NCBI GenBank assembly: GCA_947085255.1
Contig: CAMTVQ010000001.1
Location: 248,001-312,000 of the forward strand
Direction: 5' to 3'
DNA length: 64,000 nt
Source of the DNA: CAMTVQ01 sp947085255
GTDB taxonomy: Bacteria > Bacteroidota > Bacteroidia > Sphingobacteriales > Sphingobacteriaceae
How positions within the stretch are numbered: position 1 is the first letter of the stretch; each line of letters begins with the position of its first letter. A program made the translations under genes and the position numbers. Under the pieces are notes generated by a model. It did no database searches. It saw nothing but the letters and a program-made list of their open reading frames with translations, and had not been told where the DNA came from. Below, piece after piece: positions 24,122 to 33,151 of the stretch.

Positions 24122-25465
24122 TTAAAAATACGCTTTCATCTTTTTAGAAAGATAATGAAACCGCCACAACAAAGCTACGGCGGCAATGCTCAATCCAATG
24201 AGTAATCCGTACCAGATGCCTTGTGGCCCTAAATGAAAAGTAGTGGCCATATAATAACCCACTGGTAAACCAATTACCCAATAAGCCAAAAAGGTGAAGA
24301 GGGTAGGTAATTTCACATCTCCGATACCGCGTAAGGCACCTAAACCAATTACCTGTACACCGTCAGATAGCTGGAATAAGCCAGCAATAAAAACAAGCGA
24401 GGTGGCAATAGTTACCACTTCTATATCCTGTATGTACAGCAAAGCAAGACTTGCACGTTGGGTAATAAACAACAAAGCACATATGCCCATAAATACCACA
24501 ATTAAATGGTAGGCACTAAAGCCTGCTATGCGCAATTCGCTATAATTTTTTCTACCAAAAGCATTTCCTACTCGTACGGTAGCTGCTGCTGCTATACCGC
24601 TTGCCATCATATAGGTAATGGAGGCTAAGTTGATAGCAACTTGGTGTGCAGCTAATGCATTGGCACCCATTTGCCCTATTAGGATAACGGCTCCACTAAA
24701 TGCACCAATCTCAAAAATGTATTGCATACCTACAGGAATACCTATTTTAAGCACTTTTAAACAATACGCCTTGGTAATAGCCAGTTTCTTGCTGAGTTGT
24801 ACGTATTCGGTAAAATGGCTGGAGGTAAGCACATAATAGCCCATAGCAAGTGCCATCACGGAGCGTGCGGTAAAATTAGCTATACCAGCACCTGTAAGCC
24901 CCAATCCTGCACTGCCCCAATGACCATTTATCAACGCATAATTAAGCCCCACATTTAGCACATTGGCTACAATACTGATGACCATGGCTATTTTGGTATA
25001 CGCTAATCCTTCGGCAAATTGCTTAAACCCTAAAAATATCATAAAAGGCAGCATAGAAATACCCAAAACCCGCAGAAATGGAATGGTTTGCTTTACCACT
25101 TCGGCATCTTGTTTTAGGTAAGGTAATAGCAAAGTGCTGAAATAGATAACTACAGATAGTATAGCGCCAATAAGTAGATTGACAAATAATCCATTTTTAT
25201 AGATAGCCGCTATGGCACTGGCATTTTTTTTACCACTTTCTTGGGCTACTAGTGGGGTAAGTCCATAAGAGATGCCAATTCCCAATACCATAAACACCGC
25301 AAAAATACTGATGCCTAAGCTGCAAGCAGCTAAGGGAATACTGCCCAAGTGCCCCACCATAAGGCTATCGGCAACAGATACCAATACGTGCCCCAATTGC
25401 GAGATTACAACAGGATAGGCTAATAATAATGTTTGTTTGTAATGGACTAAAAATCTACGCAGCAC
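24122..25465 (-). CDS. MATE-family multidrug/Na+ (or H+) antiporter
   Basis: A 447-residue inner-membrane transporter with about 12 hydrophobic segments in two repeats. Early QLGHVLVSVADSLMVGHLG is the hallmark N-terminal MATE motif, repeated in the second half by IFEIGAFSGAVILIGQMGANALAAHQVAINL. It probably exports cationic drugs or metabolites in exchange for Na+ or H+. The gene lies 12 bases downstream of the AlbA_2-domain protein gene on the same strand. Substrate unknown. Confidence 0.9.
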   Translation of the reverse strand: MLRRFLVHYKQTLLLAYPVVISQLGHVLVSVADSLMVGHLGSIPLAACSLGISIFAVFMVLGIGISYGLTPLVAQESGKKNASAIAAIYKNGLFVNLLIGAILSVVIYFSTLLLPYLKQDAEVVKQTIPFLRVLGISMLPFMIFLGFKQFAEGLAYTKIAMVISIVANVLNVGLNYALINGHWGSAGLGLTGAGIANFTARSVMALAMGYYVLTSSHFTEYVQLSKKLAITKAYCLKVLKIGIPVGMQYIFEIGAFSGAVILIGQMGANALAAHQVAINLASITYMMASGIAAAATVRVGNAFGRKNYSELRIAGFSAYHLIVVFMGICALLFITQRASLALLYIQDIEVVTIATSLVFIAGLFQLSDGVQVIGLGALRGIGDVKLPTLFTFLAYWVIGLPVGYYMATTFHLGPQGIWYGLLIGLSIAAVALLWRFHYLSKKMKAYF

Positions 25466-25477
25466 AAAAAGAAGGGA

Positions 25478-26101
25478 TTAACAAGCGGTGTAATATTCGA
25501 GTTTTTCGGTGGTATGCAAACGAATAACACCACTAATCACCAAACTTACTAAAATACGTGAAGCCCTGCGTCGGGAGAGGTTGAGAATTTTACAATACTC
25601 GTGTAAGGTAATTTTTTCGTTGGTATCTAAATACTCGAGTAAGGCTTTTTCTTTAGAGGAAAACTCGATGATAATGGCTTCTTCTGTTTGCTCCTTTTTG
25701 AGAACATCGACCACTATTTTGCTGGCAAGCAGACTTTTATCTTTTACCCGAATATATACCCACCATTTACCATCTTCGCCTAAGGCATAGTGTGGTTTTT
25801 GTTTGCTGGCTTTTACTTCGGCAACCAATACCAGCTTTTCATCCACATAAAATTCTTCGAATGTAATTTCAAGTGGGGGCTTACTGCAAAATTGAGCCGC
25901 TTGCTCGAGGGTGTATTTTTCTTCGTCTTCTTCTTTTACACCAGTTATAGTGCCATCGTCGAGTACGCCAATTAATAATTTGCCACCTTTATTATTGGCA
26001 AATGCCACTAATGTTTTTGCAATTTTTTCGGGACTTTTTATTGTTTTTTTAAAGTCGATAACTGCATTTTCACCTTCAGAAATAAGCTTTTTTATATTCA
26101 T
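25478..26101 (-). CDS. AlbA_2/Schlafen-type domain protein with C-terminal winged helix
   Basis: This 207-residue protein starts with an AlbA_2 domain (about 8-125): GENAVIDFKKTI, IAKTLVAFANNKGGKLLIGVLDDGTITGV and PLEITFEEF are family motifs. The C-terminal about 70 residues form a winged-helix-like DNA-binding module (LLEYLDTNEKITLHEYCKILNLSRRRASRIL). Such proteins are often called putative transcription regulators or ATP-binding proteins. It may regulate the MATE gene that follows at 12 bases; that is inferred from position only. Confidence 0.8.
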   Translation of the reverse strand: MNIKKLISEGENAVIDFKKTIKSPEKIAKTLVAFANNKGGKLLIGVLDDGTITGVKEEDEEKYTLEQAAQFCSKPPLEITFEEFYVDEKLVLVAEVKASKQKPHYALGEDGKWWVYIRVKDKSLLASKIVVDVLKKEQTEEAIIIEFSSKEKALLEYLDTNEKITLHEYCKILNLSRRRASRILVSLVISGVIRLHTTEKLEYYTAC

Positions 26102-26152
26102 GGCAGTTCAACTTTAACTACTCAAGTTTAACAAACACACATTAAATAAGTG

Positions 26153-26641
26153 TTAAAAACCCGATAATTCTTTTTGCCCTGCTGTGGAAATCTTGCGGAT
26201 ATATACTTCGGTAGTGGCAATAGCACAAATTTCGCCCTGCTTGTTAGTGATTTCAATGGTATAAGGTCGTACAAATTTACCGATATCATCTAAACTTTGC
26301 TGTGCATCTGCAATATCTTGCTCGGTAAGTTTAAAGTGTAAATACAGGGAAGTAGCACCTGGTTTTTTGTAATCGATGGTTGCCGATTTAAGCCAAGTTT
26401 GCACTTTTACCCCTCTGCGAGCAAATATCTGCCAAAAAAGCAAGGCATAAAATGGATCGGCGGCACTAAATATGGTACCACCAAAAATGGTTCCATTTAA
26501 GTTTCTGTTTAGTATGCTTTTGTTGATACGTACCCACGCTTGCATGTAACCCTTTTCGAACCGAATCACTTGAATGCGGTTGAATAGTAGAGGAGGAAAC
26601 AAATTAAGCATCAATTTGCCAGTAAACTCTGATATAATCAT
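26153..26641 (-). CDS. DUF4442 hotdog-fold protein
   Basis: A 162-residue protein of the DUF4442 family, related to PaaI-like acyl-CoA thioesterases. NRNLNGTIFGGTIFSAADPFYALLFWQIF contains the family's hotdog helix and active-site loop; KSATIDYKKPGATSLYLHF is the following strand pair. It may hydrolyse acyl-CoA, but no substrate is evident. A variant promoter box (TAATTTAG, complement of 26646-26653) ends 4 bases before its ATG. Confidence 0.75.
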   Translation of the reverse strand: MIISEFTGKLMLNLFPPLLFNRIQVIRFEKGYMQAWVRINKSILNRNLNGTIFGGTIFSAADPFYALLFWQIFARRGVKVQTWLKSATIDYKKPGATSLYLHFKLTEQDIADAQQSLDDIGKFVRPYTIEITNKQGEICAIATTEVYIRKISTAGQKELSGF

Positions 26642-26692
26642 ACCACTAAATTAGCGTTTAATAGCGCAGAAAGTAGTAATTACACCTGATAT

Positions 26693-27856
26693 TTATGAAA
26701 ACATTAAGTCGATCATAGCTGAATAATCAGGTTCTTTCATATCGTGATTTGCGCCACGTACCCTGTTTAGTAAAAGATTGTCAATAATTAACTGCTTATC
26801 GGCACTGTTTACGTTGTATTGTTGCAGACGAGTGGGAGTATTAATGCTCGTGTAAAAATCCTCTATTTTTGCTATAAATAAGTCGGATAATTCATTTTTA
26901 GACAGGGTCTTATCTGCATCAAATACTTCGGTAGCTAAAAATGCCAATCTATCTAATAGCACCGCTTTAAAATGCTTGAGCCAAGCCGGATATACAATAG
27001 ATAACCCCGCACCGTGTGGAATGTCGTACAATACGCTTAAACTATGCTCAAAACCATGTACGCCCCAGTCGCCACTGCCACGCCCAACACTCAGAGTGCC
27101 ATTTAGGGCATTAGTAGATAACCATAAAATATGTGCACGGGCTTCGTAATCGGTTGGGTTTTGTAGTGCTTTTGGACCATACTCCATAGCCAGTTTTAAT
27201 ATATCTGCTATGTAATGGCTGGTAAGTTTGTTTTCGCCTTTACTAAAATACACCTCCATAGCATGTGCCATCAAATCAGTTACACCATAAGCGGTATAAT
27301 CTGCTGGAACAGAATAGGTGAGGGTTGGGTCTAAAAAAGAGATTCTTGGATATAGTAATGGATGGCTAAATCCTTTTTTCATGCCATTTTCCGTGTCCTG
27401 TATAACGGTAGATGAATTCATTTCAGTGCCTGTAGCGGCAAGGGTAAGTATGTTTATAAGTGGTAATGCTTGTTTTGGGGTAGCTTTACGATTAAAAAAG
27501 TCCCATACTGAACCATCATGGTAATAGCCCATTGCAATGGCTTTTGCTGAATCGATTACCGAACCGCCGCCTATGGCAATTACCACATCTGCTCCAAAAT
27601 CCTTTGCTAGTTTTACGGCATCATCGGCATGTTGGTAAATAGGGTTCGATTTTACACCTTCATACGTGGTATGCTTAATATTGCTCATATTAAGTATGGA
27701 TATAACACGTGCATACAGCCCAGATTTTTTAACAGAATTTTTGCCAATTACTAATAAGGCATTTTTACCAATTTTAGCTGTTTCATCACCTAATTGATTG
27801 ACAACATCTTTACCAAAAACAATACGTGTGGGATTGTAGTACGAAAAATTCTCCAT
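26693..27856 (-). CDS. Iron-containing alcohol dehydrogenase (butanol dehydrogenase-like)
   Basis: A 387-residue group III Fe-ADH. It has GGGSVIDSAKAIAMGY (NAD(P)-binding), LAATGTEMNSSTV, the metal-ligand segments TDLMAHAMEVYF and HGFEHSLSVLYDIPHGAGLSIVYPAWLKH, and a C-terminal ANHDMKEPDY. The closest known group is the NADPH-dependent butanol/aldehyde reductases (YqhD/BdhA-like). The open frame extends to 28015, but ATG at 27856 (MENFSYYNPTRIVFG) is the conserved start. The extension would overlap the fasciclin promoter. Confidence 0.92.
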   Translation of the reverse strand: MENFSYYNPTRIVFGKDVVNQLGDETAKIGKNALLVIGKNSVKKSGLYARVISILNMSNIKHTTYEGVKSNPIYQHADDAVKLAKDFGADVVIAIGGGSVIDSAKAIAMGYYHDGSVWDFFNRKATPKQALPLINILTLAATGTEMNSSTVIQDTENGMKKGFSHPLLYPRISFLDPTLTYSVPADYTAYGVTDLMAHAMEVYFSKGENKLTSHYIADILKLAMEYGPKALQNPTDYEARAHILWLSTNALNGTLSVGRGSGDWGVHGFEHSLSVLYDIPHGAGLSIVYPAWLKHFKAVLLDRLAFLATEVFDADKTLSKNELSDLFIAKIEDFYTSINTPTRLQQYNVNSADKQLIIDNLLLNRVRGANHDMKEPDYSAMIDLMFS

Positions 27857-27994
27857 GTTTGCTAAACCTGCATCCTGCTTTTTTGTTTGGATGAGTGTCG
27901 AAATTACGAGACCTATTTGGTCTGCGATTGTTAAATTAAGATTAATTTTTAAAAAAAAAGCGTAATAATTAAAACTCAATGGTAAAACTTGACG

Positions 27995-28002
27995 TACATT
28001 TG
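27995..28002 (+). promoter_or_regulatory. -7 promoter box for the fasciclin lipoprotein
   Basis: TACATTTG matches TAnnTTTG and lies 34 bases before the ATG at 28037. The spacer is AT-rich, as is usual for strongly translated Bacteroidota genes. Confidence 0.6.
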
Positions 28003-28036
28003 CGCAAACATTCAAAAATTCAATTTAAAAATTAAC

Positions 28037-28621
28037 ATGAAAAAATCATTTTTATCATTGGTTGCTTTTGTTGCAATCGTTAGTGCTACCCTTGTAAGTT
28101 GTGGTGGTTCAGAAAAAAAAGCTGAAGGAACAACAGATTCTACAACTGTAGATACTATGGCTACAGAAGAAGGTGTTATGGTAGGTGGGGCAATGATGGT
28201 TCCTTCTAAAGACATCGTTGACAATGCAGTAGGTTCTGCTGATCACACTACATTAGTAGCTGCTGTACAAGCTGGTGGTTTAGTAGAAACTTTGAAAAGT
28301 GCAGGTCCTTTTACAGTATTTGCTCCAACAAACGAAGCTTTTGCTGCTATCCAATCTACAGTTGATGCATTGTTGAAACCAGAAGCTAAAAAAGATTTAG
28401 TAGGTGTTTTAACGTATCACGTAGTTGCTGGTGCTTTAACTGCTGATTCATTGAAAGATGGTCAGGTGTTGAAAACAGTAAACGGTGCTGACTTAAAAGT
28501 AACAATCAAAGAAGGTAAAGTAATGATCAATGATGCTGAAGTTACTATCGCTGATGTAATTTCTAGCAATGGTGTTACTCACGTTATCAATAAAGTATTG
28601 GTACCAGCTGCTAAAAAATAA
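28037..28621 (+). CDS. Fasciclin (FAS1) domain lipoprotein
   Basis: A 194-residue protein. The lipoprotein signal MKKSFLSLVAFVAIVSATLVSC has Cys at 22. A Ser/Thr/Glu-rich linker follows, and then one FAS1 domain (about 60-192) with TLVAAVQAGGLVETLKSAGPFTVFAPTNEAF and YHVVAGALTADSL; VINKVLVP is the closing strand. FAS1 proteins mediate adhesion or act in the envelope. The reading frame is open from 27989, but ATG at 28037 gives the signal peptide. Codons look optimised (many GCT, GTT, GGT), suggesting high expression. Confidence 0.92.
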   Translation: MKKSFLSLVAFVAIVSATLVSCGGSEKKAEGTTDSTTVDTMATEEGVMVGGAMMVPSKDIVDNAVGSADHTTLVAAVQAGGLVETLKSAGPFTVFAPTNEAFAAIQSTVDALLKPEAKKDLVGVLTYHVVAGALTADSLKDGQVLKTVNGADLKVTIKEGKVMINDAEVTIADVISSNGVTHVINKVLVPAAKK

Positions 28622-28645
28622 GCTAATTACTTTTTTCATTTTTAT

Positions 28646-28680
28646 AAAAAAACCTCTTGCGTAATGCGAGAGGTTTTTTT
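28646..28680. terminator. Bidirectional terminator, fasciclin gene and CBS gene
   Basis: The stem CCTCTTGC/GCGAGAGG (one G-T pair) is flanked by an A-run (28646-28652) and a T-run (28674-28680), with loop GTAAT. It lies between convergent genes. Confidence 0.88.
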
Positions 28681-28701
28681 GTTTAGATACTATTGGTGTA
28701 C

Positions 28702-29133
28702 TTATCGGGTAATAAAATGCTCCAATTGATTGATTACATACTTTTGGTCTTCTATAATTACTCTTACCACATCACCAATAGAAATAATACCGATTATCTT
28801 TTCATTTTCTATTACTGGAAGGTGGCGAATGTATTTAGTGGTCATCATTACCATACATTGCTCAATGGTTTGGGTAGGAGTAACACATTGCACATCGGTA
28901 GTCATAATCTCTTTTACCAATGTTTTTTGAGACGATTTACCCACAATAACCACCTTACGGGCATAATCTCTTTCAGAAAACAAGCCTAAAAGCTTACCCG
29001 ACTCTATTACTAATACGGCACCTATGTTTTTGTCTGCCATGAGCAATAGCGCATCGTAAACGGTAGCATCGGGGCTTATAACATTGAGATCCTTATTTTT
29101 CTTTTCGTGCAAAAATTGTGAAACAGTTTCCAT
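28702..29133 (-). CDS. CBS-domain pair protein
   Basis: A 143-residue protein made of two CBS domains: about 15-70 (ISPDATVYDALLLMADKNIGAVLVIESGKLLGLFSERDYARK) and 80-135 (CVTPTQTIEQCMVMMTTKYIRHLPVIENEKIIGIISIGD). CBS pairs bind adenine nucleotides (AMP, ATP, SAM) and act as energy sensors. No partner enzyme is fused, so the target is unknown. Near-match box TACCTTTA lies upstream of the ATG. Confidence 0.9.
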   Translation of the reverse strand: METVSQFLHEKKNKDLNVISPDATVYDALLLMADKNIGAVLVIESGKLLGLFSERDYARKVVIVGKSSQKTLVKEIMTTDVQCVTPTQTIEQCMVMMTTKYIRHLPVIENEKIIGIISIGDVVRVIIEDQKYVINQLEHFITR

Positions 29134-29177
29134 AAATTAAGATTTAAGTCTAAATAAAGGTATCAAAAAACAATTGC

Positions 29178-29594
29178 TTATTTTTTATTCGGAATATAAT
29201 AGTCGGTTTCTAAGTCGATATATCCTCTGCTAATGATTAATGTATCCTGATTGAACGTATAGATAGCAGGAGCCTCTGAACCAATAACAATTAATGGCGT
29301 TTGGTCTTTATCATTCATTACATCTAACCCTTTGCGTAAGGTATAGGTATAGTTCTGGTACTCACCATTGGGCATTAATAAACTATAAGTGCTATCTGCG
29401 CCAATAAACAAGGTTTTTGTACAATTACACGTTTCTGGGGTGGTTATTTTTGGCTGTTTAAAACAGCAACTTCTTTTTACCCATTTCCATTCGCCCACCA
29501 AGGGGTTGTCTGCCGTTGCTTTCGGATTGCAAGTAGGTTCAGCAGCAGCCAAAAGCACAAATAAGCCTATAAAAGAAGCATTTTTAAGTATCAT
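29178..29594 (-). CDS. Secreted lipocalin-like protein of unknown function
   Basis: A 138-residue precursor with a signal peptide (MILKNASFIGLFVLLAAAEPTCNP; Cys22 might be lipidated, but the lipobox is atypical). The mature part starts LVGEWKWVKRSCCF, a start common in lipocalin-like Bacteroidota proteins, and has five cysteines near residues 42-60. Beta-rich. Function unknown. It is divergent from the MFS gene. Confidence 0.55.
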   Translation of the reverse strand: MILKNASFIGLFVLLAAAEPTCNPKATADNPLVGEWKWVKRSCCFKQPKITTPETCNCTKTLFIGADSTYSLLMPNGEYQNYTYTLRKGLDVMNDKDQTPLIVIGSEAPAIYTFNQDTLIISRGYIDLETDYYIPNKK

Positions 29595-29667
29595 ACTGTA
29601 TATATTTAATTACTAAGGTAGGGTTGCCATCGGATAATTAAAAAAATATCCTAAAATTGTTGTCGAT

Positions 29668-30939
29668 ATGATTTCACCACGTAAAGTAAACCTGCTGATA
29701 GTAGTAGCCGCCTTAGGCTATTTTGTAGATATTTATGACCTTATCCTCTTTAACGTTATCAAAAAAGAAAGCTTATTGGGAATAGGCATTACCGACGCTT
29801 CGGTATTAAAGGATACAGGTATTTTGTTGTTCAATTTTCAAATGGCAGGCATGCTTATTGGTGGCTTGGTGTGGGGTATTTTGGGTGATAAAAAGGGGCG
29901 TTTAAAGGTGCTTTTTGGCTCTATCTTACTCTATTCAGCAGCTAACATTGCCAATGCCTTTGTTACGGATGTTACCTGGTATGCGGTAGTGCGTTTTATA
30001 GCAGGAGTAGGGCTTGCCGGAGAGTTAGGTGCAGGTATTACGTTGGTAGCCGAGGTAATGAGTAAAGAAAAGCGAGGTTACGGCACCATGATTATTGTAA
30101 CCTTTGGCGCATTAGGTGCTGTATTAGCTGCTTTTGTAGGCGCTCAAGGAGAATTAATTGGGAACAGTGTAGCTTACGTTACAGGTATTCAATTAGCTAA
30201 TTGGCAATTGGCATATATTATAGGAGGAGTACTAGGTTTACTGCTGTTGATTTTGCGTTTTGGCACTATCGAATCCGAAATGTTTCATGCTGTAGCACAT
30301 GCTAAGGTAAAAAAAGGAGTTTTTTTAGACTTGTTTAAAAACAGAGCCACATTTAGCAAATACCTCAACTGTATCCTGATAGGGTTACCCATTTGGTACG
30401 TTATAGGTATTCTTATTGCCCTTTGCGAAGAATTTACAAAACCAGCCTACTTAAATGTAACGGGGGTAATTACTGGAACGGCTGTTATGTTTGCTTATTT
30501 GGGCTTATCCATTGGCGATTTAATAAGCGGTTTAGCCAGCCAGCTATTGCGTAGCCGTAAAAGAGTAGTATTGGCATATTTAGTATTTTCGGTACTTGTT
30601 ACGATTGCTTTTCTATTTACTACACAAGGGCAATCTGCTACTTATTTTTACACCTTATGTTTTTTAGCAGGTATATCCACTGGCTATTGGGCTTTATTTG
30701 TTACCATGGCATCCGAACAGTTTGGTACCAATATTCGTTCTACGGTAACTACTACAGTCCCTAATTTTGTTAGAGGTGCCGTAATACCCATTACCGCCAG
30801 TTATAAAGCATTAGAACAACCAGTAGGACCTATATACAGTGCTTTAATAGTAGGCTTGGTATGTATAGGTTTGGCAGCTTATGCTACATGGCAAGTAGAA
30901 GAAACTTTTGCCAAGGAGTTAGATTATATAGAAGAATAA
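29668..30939 (+). CDS. MFS transporter
   Basis: A 423-residue inner-membrane carrier with about 12 hydrophobic segments. The loop 2-3 motif GDKKGRLKVLFGS and the following RFIAGVGLAGELGAGITLVAE are typical of the metabolite:H+ symporter/sugar porter group of the MFS. Early YFVDIYDLILFNV fits that family. The substrate is not evident. hemF starts 5 bases after its stop, suggesting co-transcription, though a functional link is not obvious. Confidence 0.88.
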   Translation: MISPRKVNLLIVVAALGYFVDIYDLILFNVIKKESLLGIGITDASVLKDTGILLFNFQMAGMLIGGLVWGILGDKKGRLKVLFGSILLYSAANIANAFVTDVTWYAVVRFIAGVGLAGELGAGITLVAEVMSKEKRGYGTMIIVTFGALGAVLAAFVGAQGELIGNSVAYVTGIQLANWQLAYIIGGVLGLLLLILRFGTIESEMFHAVAHAKVKKGVFLDLFKNRATFSKYLNCILIGLPIWYVIGILIALCEEFTKPAYLNVTGVITGTAVMFAYLGLSIGDLISGLASQLLRSRKRVVLAYLVFSVLVTIAFLFTTQGQSATYFYTLCFLAGISTGYWALFVTMASEQFGTNIRSTVTTTVPNFVRGAVIPITASYKALEQPVGPIYSALIVGLVCIGLAAYATWQVEETFAKELDYIEE

Positions 30940-30943
30940 CTAA

Positions 30944-31840
30944 ATGATTACTAAAGATACAATAGCTCAATACTTTCAAAGTCTACAAGATAACATTTGC
31001 AAATCGTTAGAAGAAGTGGATGGAAAAGGTAAGTTTATAGAAGACAAATGGCAGCGCGAAGCAGGTGGTGGTGGTAAAACACGCATCATCACTAACGGAG
31101 CAGTTATAGAAAAAGGCGGAGTGGCTTTTTCGGCAGTTCATGGAGAATTATCTAAGGATATTGCCGATGCGCTTCAGTTGACTGGAAAGTCGAACTTCTT
31201 TGCTACTGGGGTTTCTATTGTAATTCATCCATATAGCCCCATGGTGCCTATTATACACATGAATGTGCGCTATTTTGAGGTAGATGGAGGAGAAAAATGG
31301 TTTGGTGGAGGTATTGACCTTACTCCACACTATGTGTTAGAAGATGATGCCCAGTATTTTCATCAACAACTTAAAGCTACTTGTGATGCGTACGATATGG
31401 CTTATTACCCAAAATTTAAACCGTGGGCAGATGATTATTTTTACATCAAGCATCGCGATGAAATGCGTGGCATTGGCGGTATTTTCTTCGATAGATTAAT
31501 AGCCGATGAGACACATACATTGGAACAGCGTTTTGCATTTGTACAGGCAATAGGGGAGAAATTCGCTCCAATTTACACCCATTTTATGAGTAAAAACAAA
31601 GAACTACCCTTTACTGATGCCGAAAAAAAATGGCAATACCTACGTCGTGGACGCTATGTAGAGTTTAATTTGGCGTACGATAGGGGTACTCATTTTGGGT
31701 TTAATAGCGGTGGGCGTACCGAATCGATATTGATGAGTTTGCCACCCATCGTGCATTGGGATTATAATGTGCAACCTCAGCCGAATACAAAAGAAAGCCG
31801 TACCTTAGCTAACCTTAAAAAAGGCATAAATTGGGTGTAA
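30944..31840 (+). CDS. hemF: Oxygen-dependent coproporphyrinogen III oxidase
   Basis: HemF converts coproporphyrinogen III to protoporphyrinogen IX with O2, in haem synthesis. The family signatures are EKGGVAFSAVHG, IHMNVRYFEVDGGEKWFGGGIDLTPHYV, KFKPWADDYFYIKHR and GRYVEFNLAYDRGTHFGFNSGGRTESILMSLPP. Length 298 is normal. It implies aerobic haem synthesis. It follows the MFS gene by 4 bases. Confidence 0.97.
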   Translation: MITKDTIAQYFQSLQDNICKSLEEVDGKGKFIEDKWQREAGGGGKTRIITNGAVIEKGGVAFSAVHGELSKDIADALQLTGKSNFFATGVSIVIHPYSPMVPIIHMNVRYFEVDGGEKWFGGGIDLTPHYVLEDDAQYFHQQLKATCDAYDMAYYPKFKPWADDYFYIKHRDEMRGIGGIFFDRLIADETHTLEQRFAFVQAIGEKFAPIYTHFMSKNKELPFTDAEKKWQYLRRGRYVEFNLAYDRGTHFGFNSGGRTESILMSLPPIVHWDYNVQPQPNTKESRTLANLKKGINWV

Positions 31841-31879
31841 AAAAGAAACTCAATTACCACACTAAAAAATACACTCAAT

Positions 31880-33079
31880 TTGACTTTCACCGATTTTAAT
31901 TTACACCCATTAGTACTCGATGGCATTAGTGCCATGGGATATTCCAAAGCCACCCCCATACAAGAGCAAAGTATTCCAATAATCTTAGAGGGAAAAGACC
32001 TTATTGCCTGTGCTCAAACGGGTACAGGTAAAACAGCAGCATACCTTTTACCTACTATGCATCAAATTTTGAGCAGTAAAAGTAGACACTTAAATGCCTT
32101 AATATTAGCACCAACACGTGAGCTAGCTCAACAAATAGATCAACAAGCAGAAGGCTTATCCTATTTTGCAGGTATTAGTTCCATTCCAGTATATGGTGGT
32201 GGAGATGGATTTGCATGGGAACAGCAAAAAAAGGCAATGGAGCAAGGGGCTGATATTATTATTGCAACTCCAGGCAGATTGCTTTCGCAGTTACAATCTA
32301 AAAAAGTAAACATTGATCACCTACAACATTTAATACTCGATGAAGCCGATCGCATGCTGGATATGGGCTTTTACGATGATATTGTACGTATTATTTCCTA
32401 TTTGCCAAAGAAGCGCCAAACCTTGATGTTTTCGGCCACTATGCCGCCTAAAATAAGAAGTTTGGCTAAACAGATATTGCACCATCCGGTAGAAATCAAT
32501 TTGGCTTTATCTAAACCAGCAGCAGGGGTTAATCAAATAGCTTACAATACGTTCGATAACCAAAAATTACCTTTACTAAAGCATATTTTAGCCGATGCCC
32601 AATTTTCATCAGTAATCATTTTTGCTTCAACTAAAGATCACGTAAAGCAGCTGGATAGAGAGTTGCAAAAACTACCATTGGGCGTAAAAGCATTTCACTC
32701 TGATTTAGAGCAAGATACTCGCGAAGAAATTATGCGTGATTTTAAAAATCGTAAACTCAATGTACTTATTGGCACCGATGTATTATCACGCGGTATTGAT
32801 ATTGAAGGCATTAGTTTGGTGGTAAACTATGATGTACCTCCAGATGCTGAAGATTACATTCACCGTATAGGGCGTACTGCACGCGCTGCCACTACGGGTA
32901 CAGCTATTACGTTTATCAACGAAAAAGATCAATTCCGTTTTGGTAAAATAGAGCAGTTGATAGATAGGGTATTACCCAAAACTGCATTGCCTGAATCTAT
33001 GGGTGAAGCACCTGTATATGAGCCACAAAAAAAGCGTGAGACCCACTTTAAAAAGAATTTTAGCAACAAAAAACGCTAA
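31880..33079 (+). CDS. DEAD-box RNA helicase, RhlE-like
   Basis: A 399-residue ATP-dependent RNA helicase. Q-motif (about 4-30, including TPIQEQ), Walker A AQTGTGKT (45-52), PTREL, DEAD in LDEADRMLDMGF, SAT, and HRIGRTAR are all present. The short basic C-terminal tail (KKRETHFKKNFSNKKR) probably binds RNA. The start is TTG at 31880 (TTGACTTTCACC); no better ATG lies upstream of the Q-motif. Its role is likely in RNA remodelling or ribosome assembly. Confidence 0.93.
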   Translation: MTFTDFNLHPLVLDGISAMGYSKATPIQEQSIPIILEGKDLIACAQTGTGKTAAYLLPTMHQILSSKSRHLNALILAPTRELAQQIDQQAEGLSYFAGISSIPVYGGGDGFAWEQQKKAMEQGADIIIATPGRLLSQLQSKKVNIDHLQHLILDEADRMLDMGFYDDIVRIISYLPKKRQTLMFSATMPPKIRSLAKQILHHPVEINLALSKPAAGVNQIAYNTFDNQKLPLLKHILADAQFSSVIIFASTKDHVKQLDRELQKLPLGVKAFHSDLEQDTREEIMRDFKNRKLNVLIGTDVLSRGIDIEGISLVVNYDVPPDAEDYIHRIGRTARAATTGTAITFINEKDQFRFGKIEQLIDRVLPKTALPESMGEAPVYEPQKKRETHFKKNFSNKKR

Positions 33080-33117
33080 TGTATGCTAACCGACAAACTA
33101 TGTACTTGCCAGTATAG

Positions 33118-33125
33118 TATGTTTG
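33118..33125 (+). promoter_or_regulatory. -7 promoter box for msrA
   Basis: TATGTTTG (then TC) matches TAnnTTTG and ends 26 bases before the ATG at 33152. The same 10 bases, TATGTTTGTC, occur upstream of the LiaF-like gene. Confidence 0.5.
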
Positions 33126-33151
33126 TCATAAATCATTAAAAATAACAAGTC

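Noticed and set aside
27857..28015. N-terminal extension of the iron alcohol dehydrogenase
   Set aside because: The extra residues overlap the fasciclin promoter and leader, are not conserved-looking, and ATG 27856 gives the family start.
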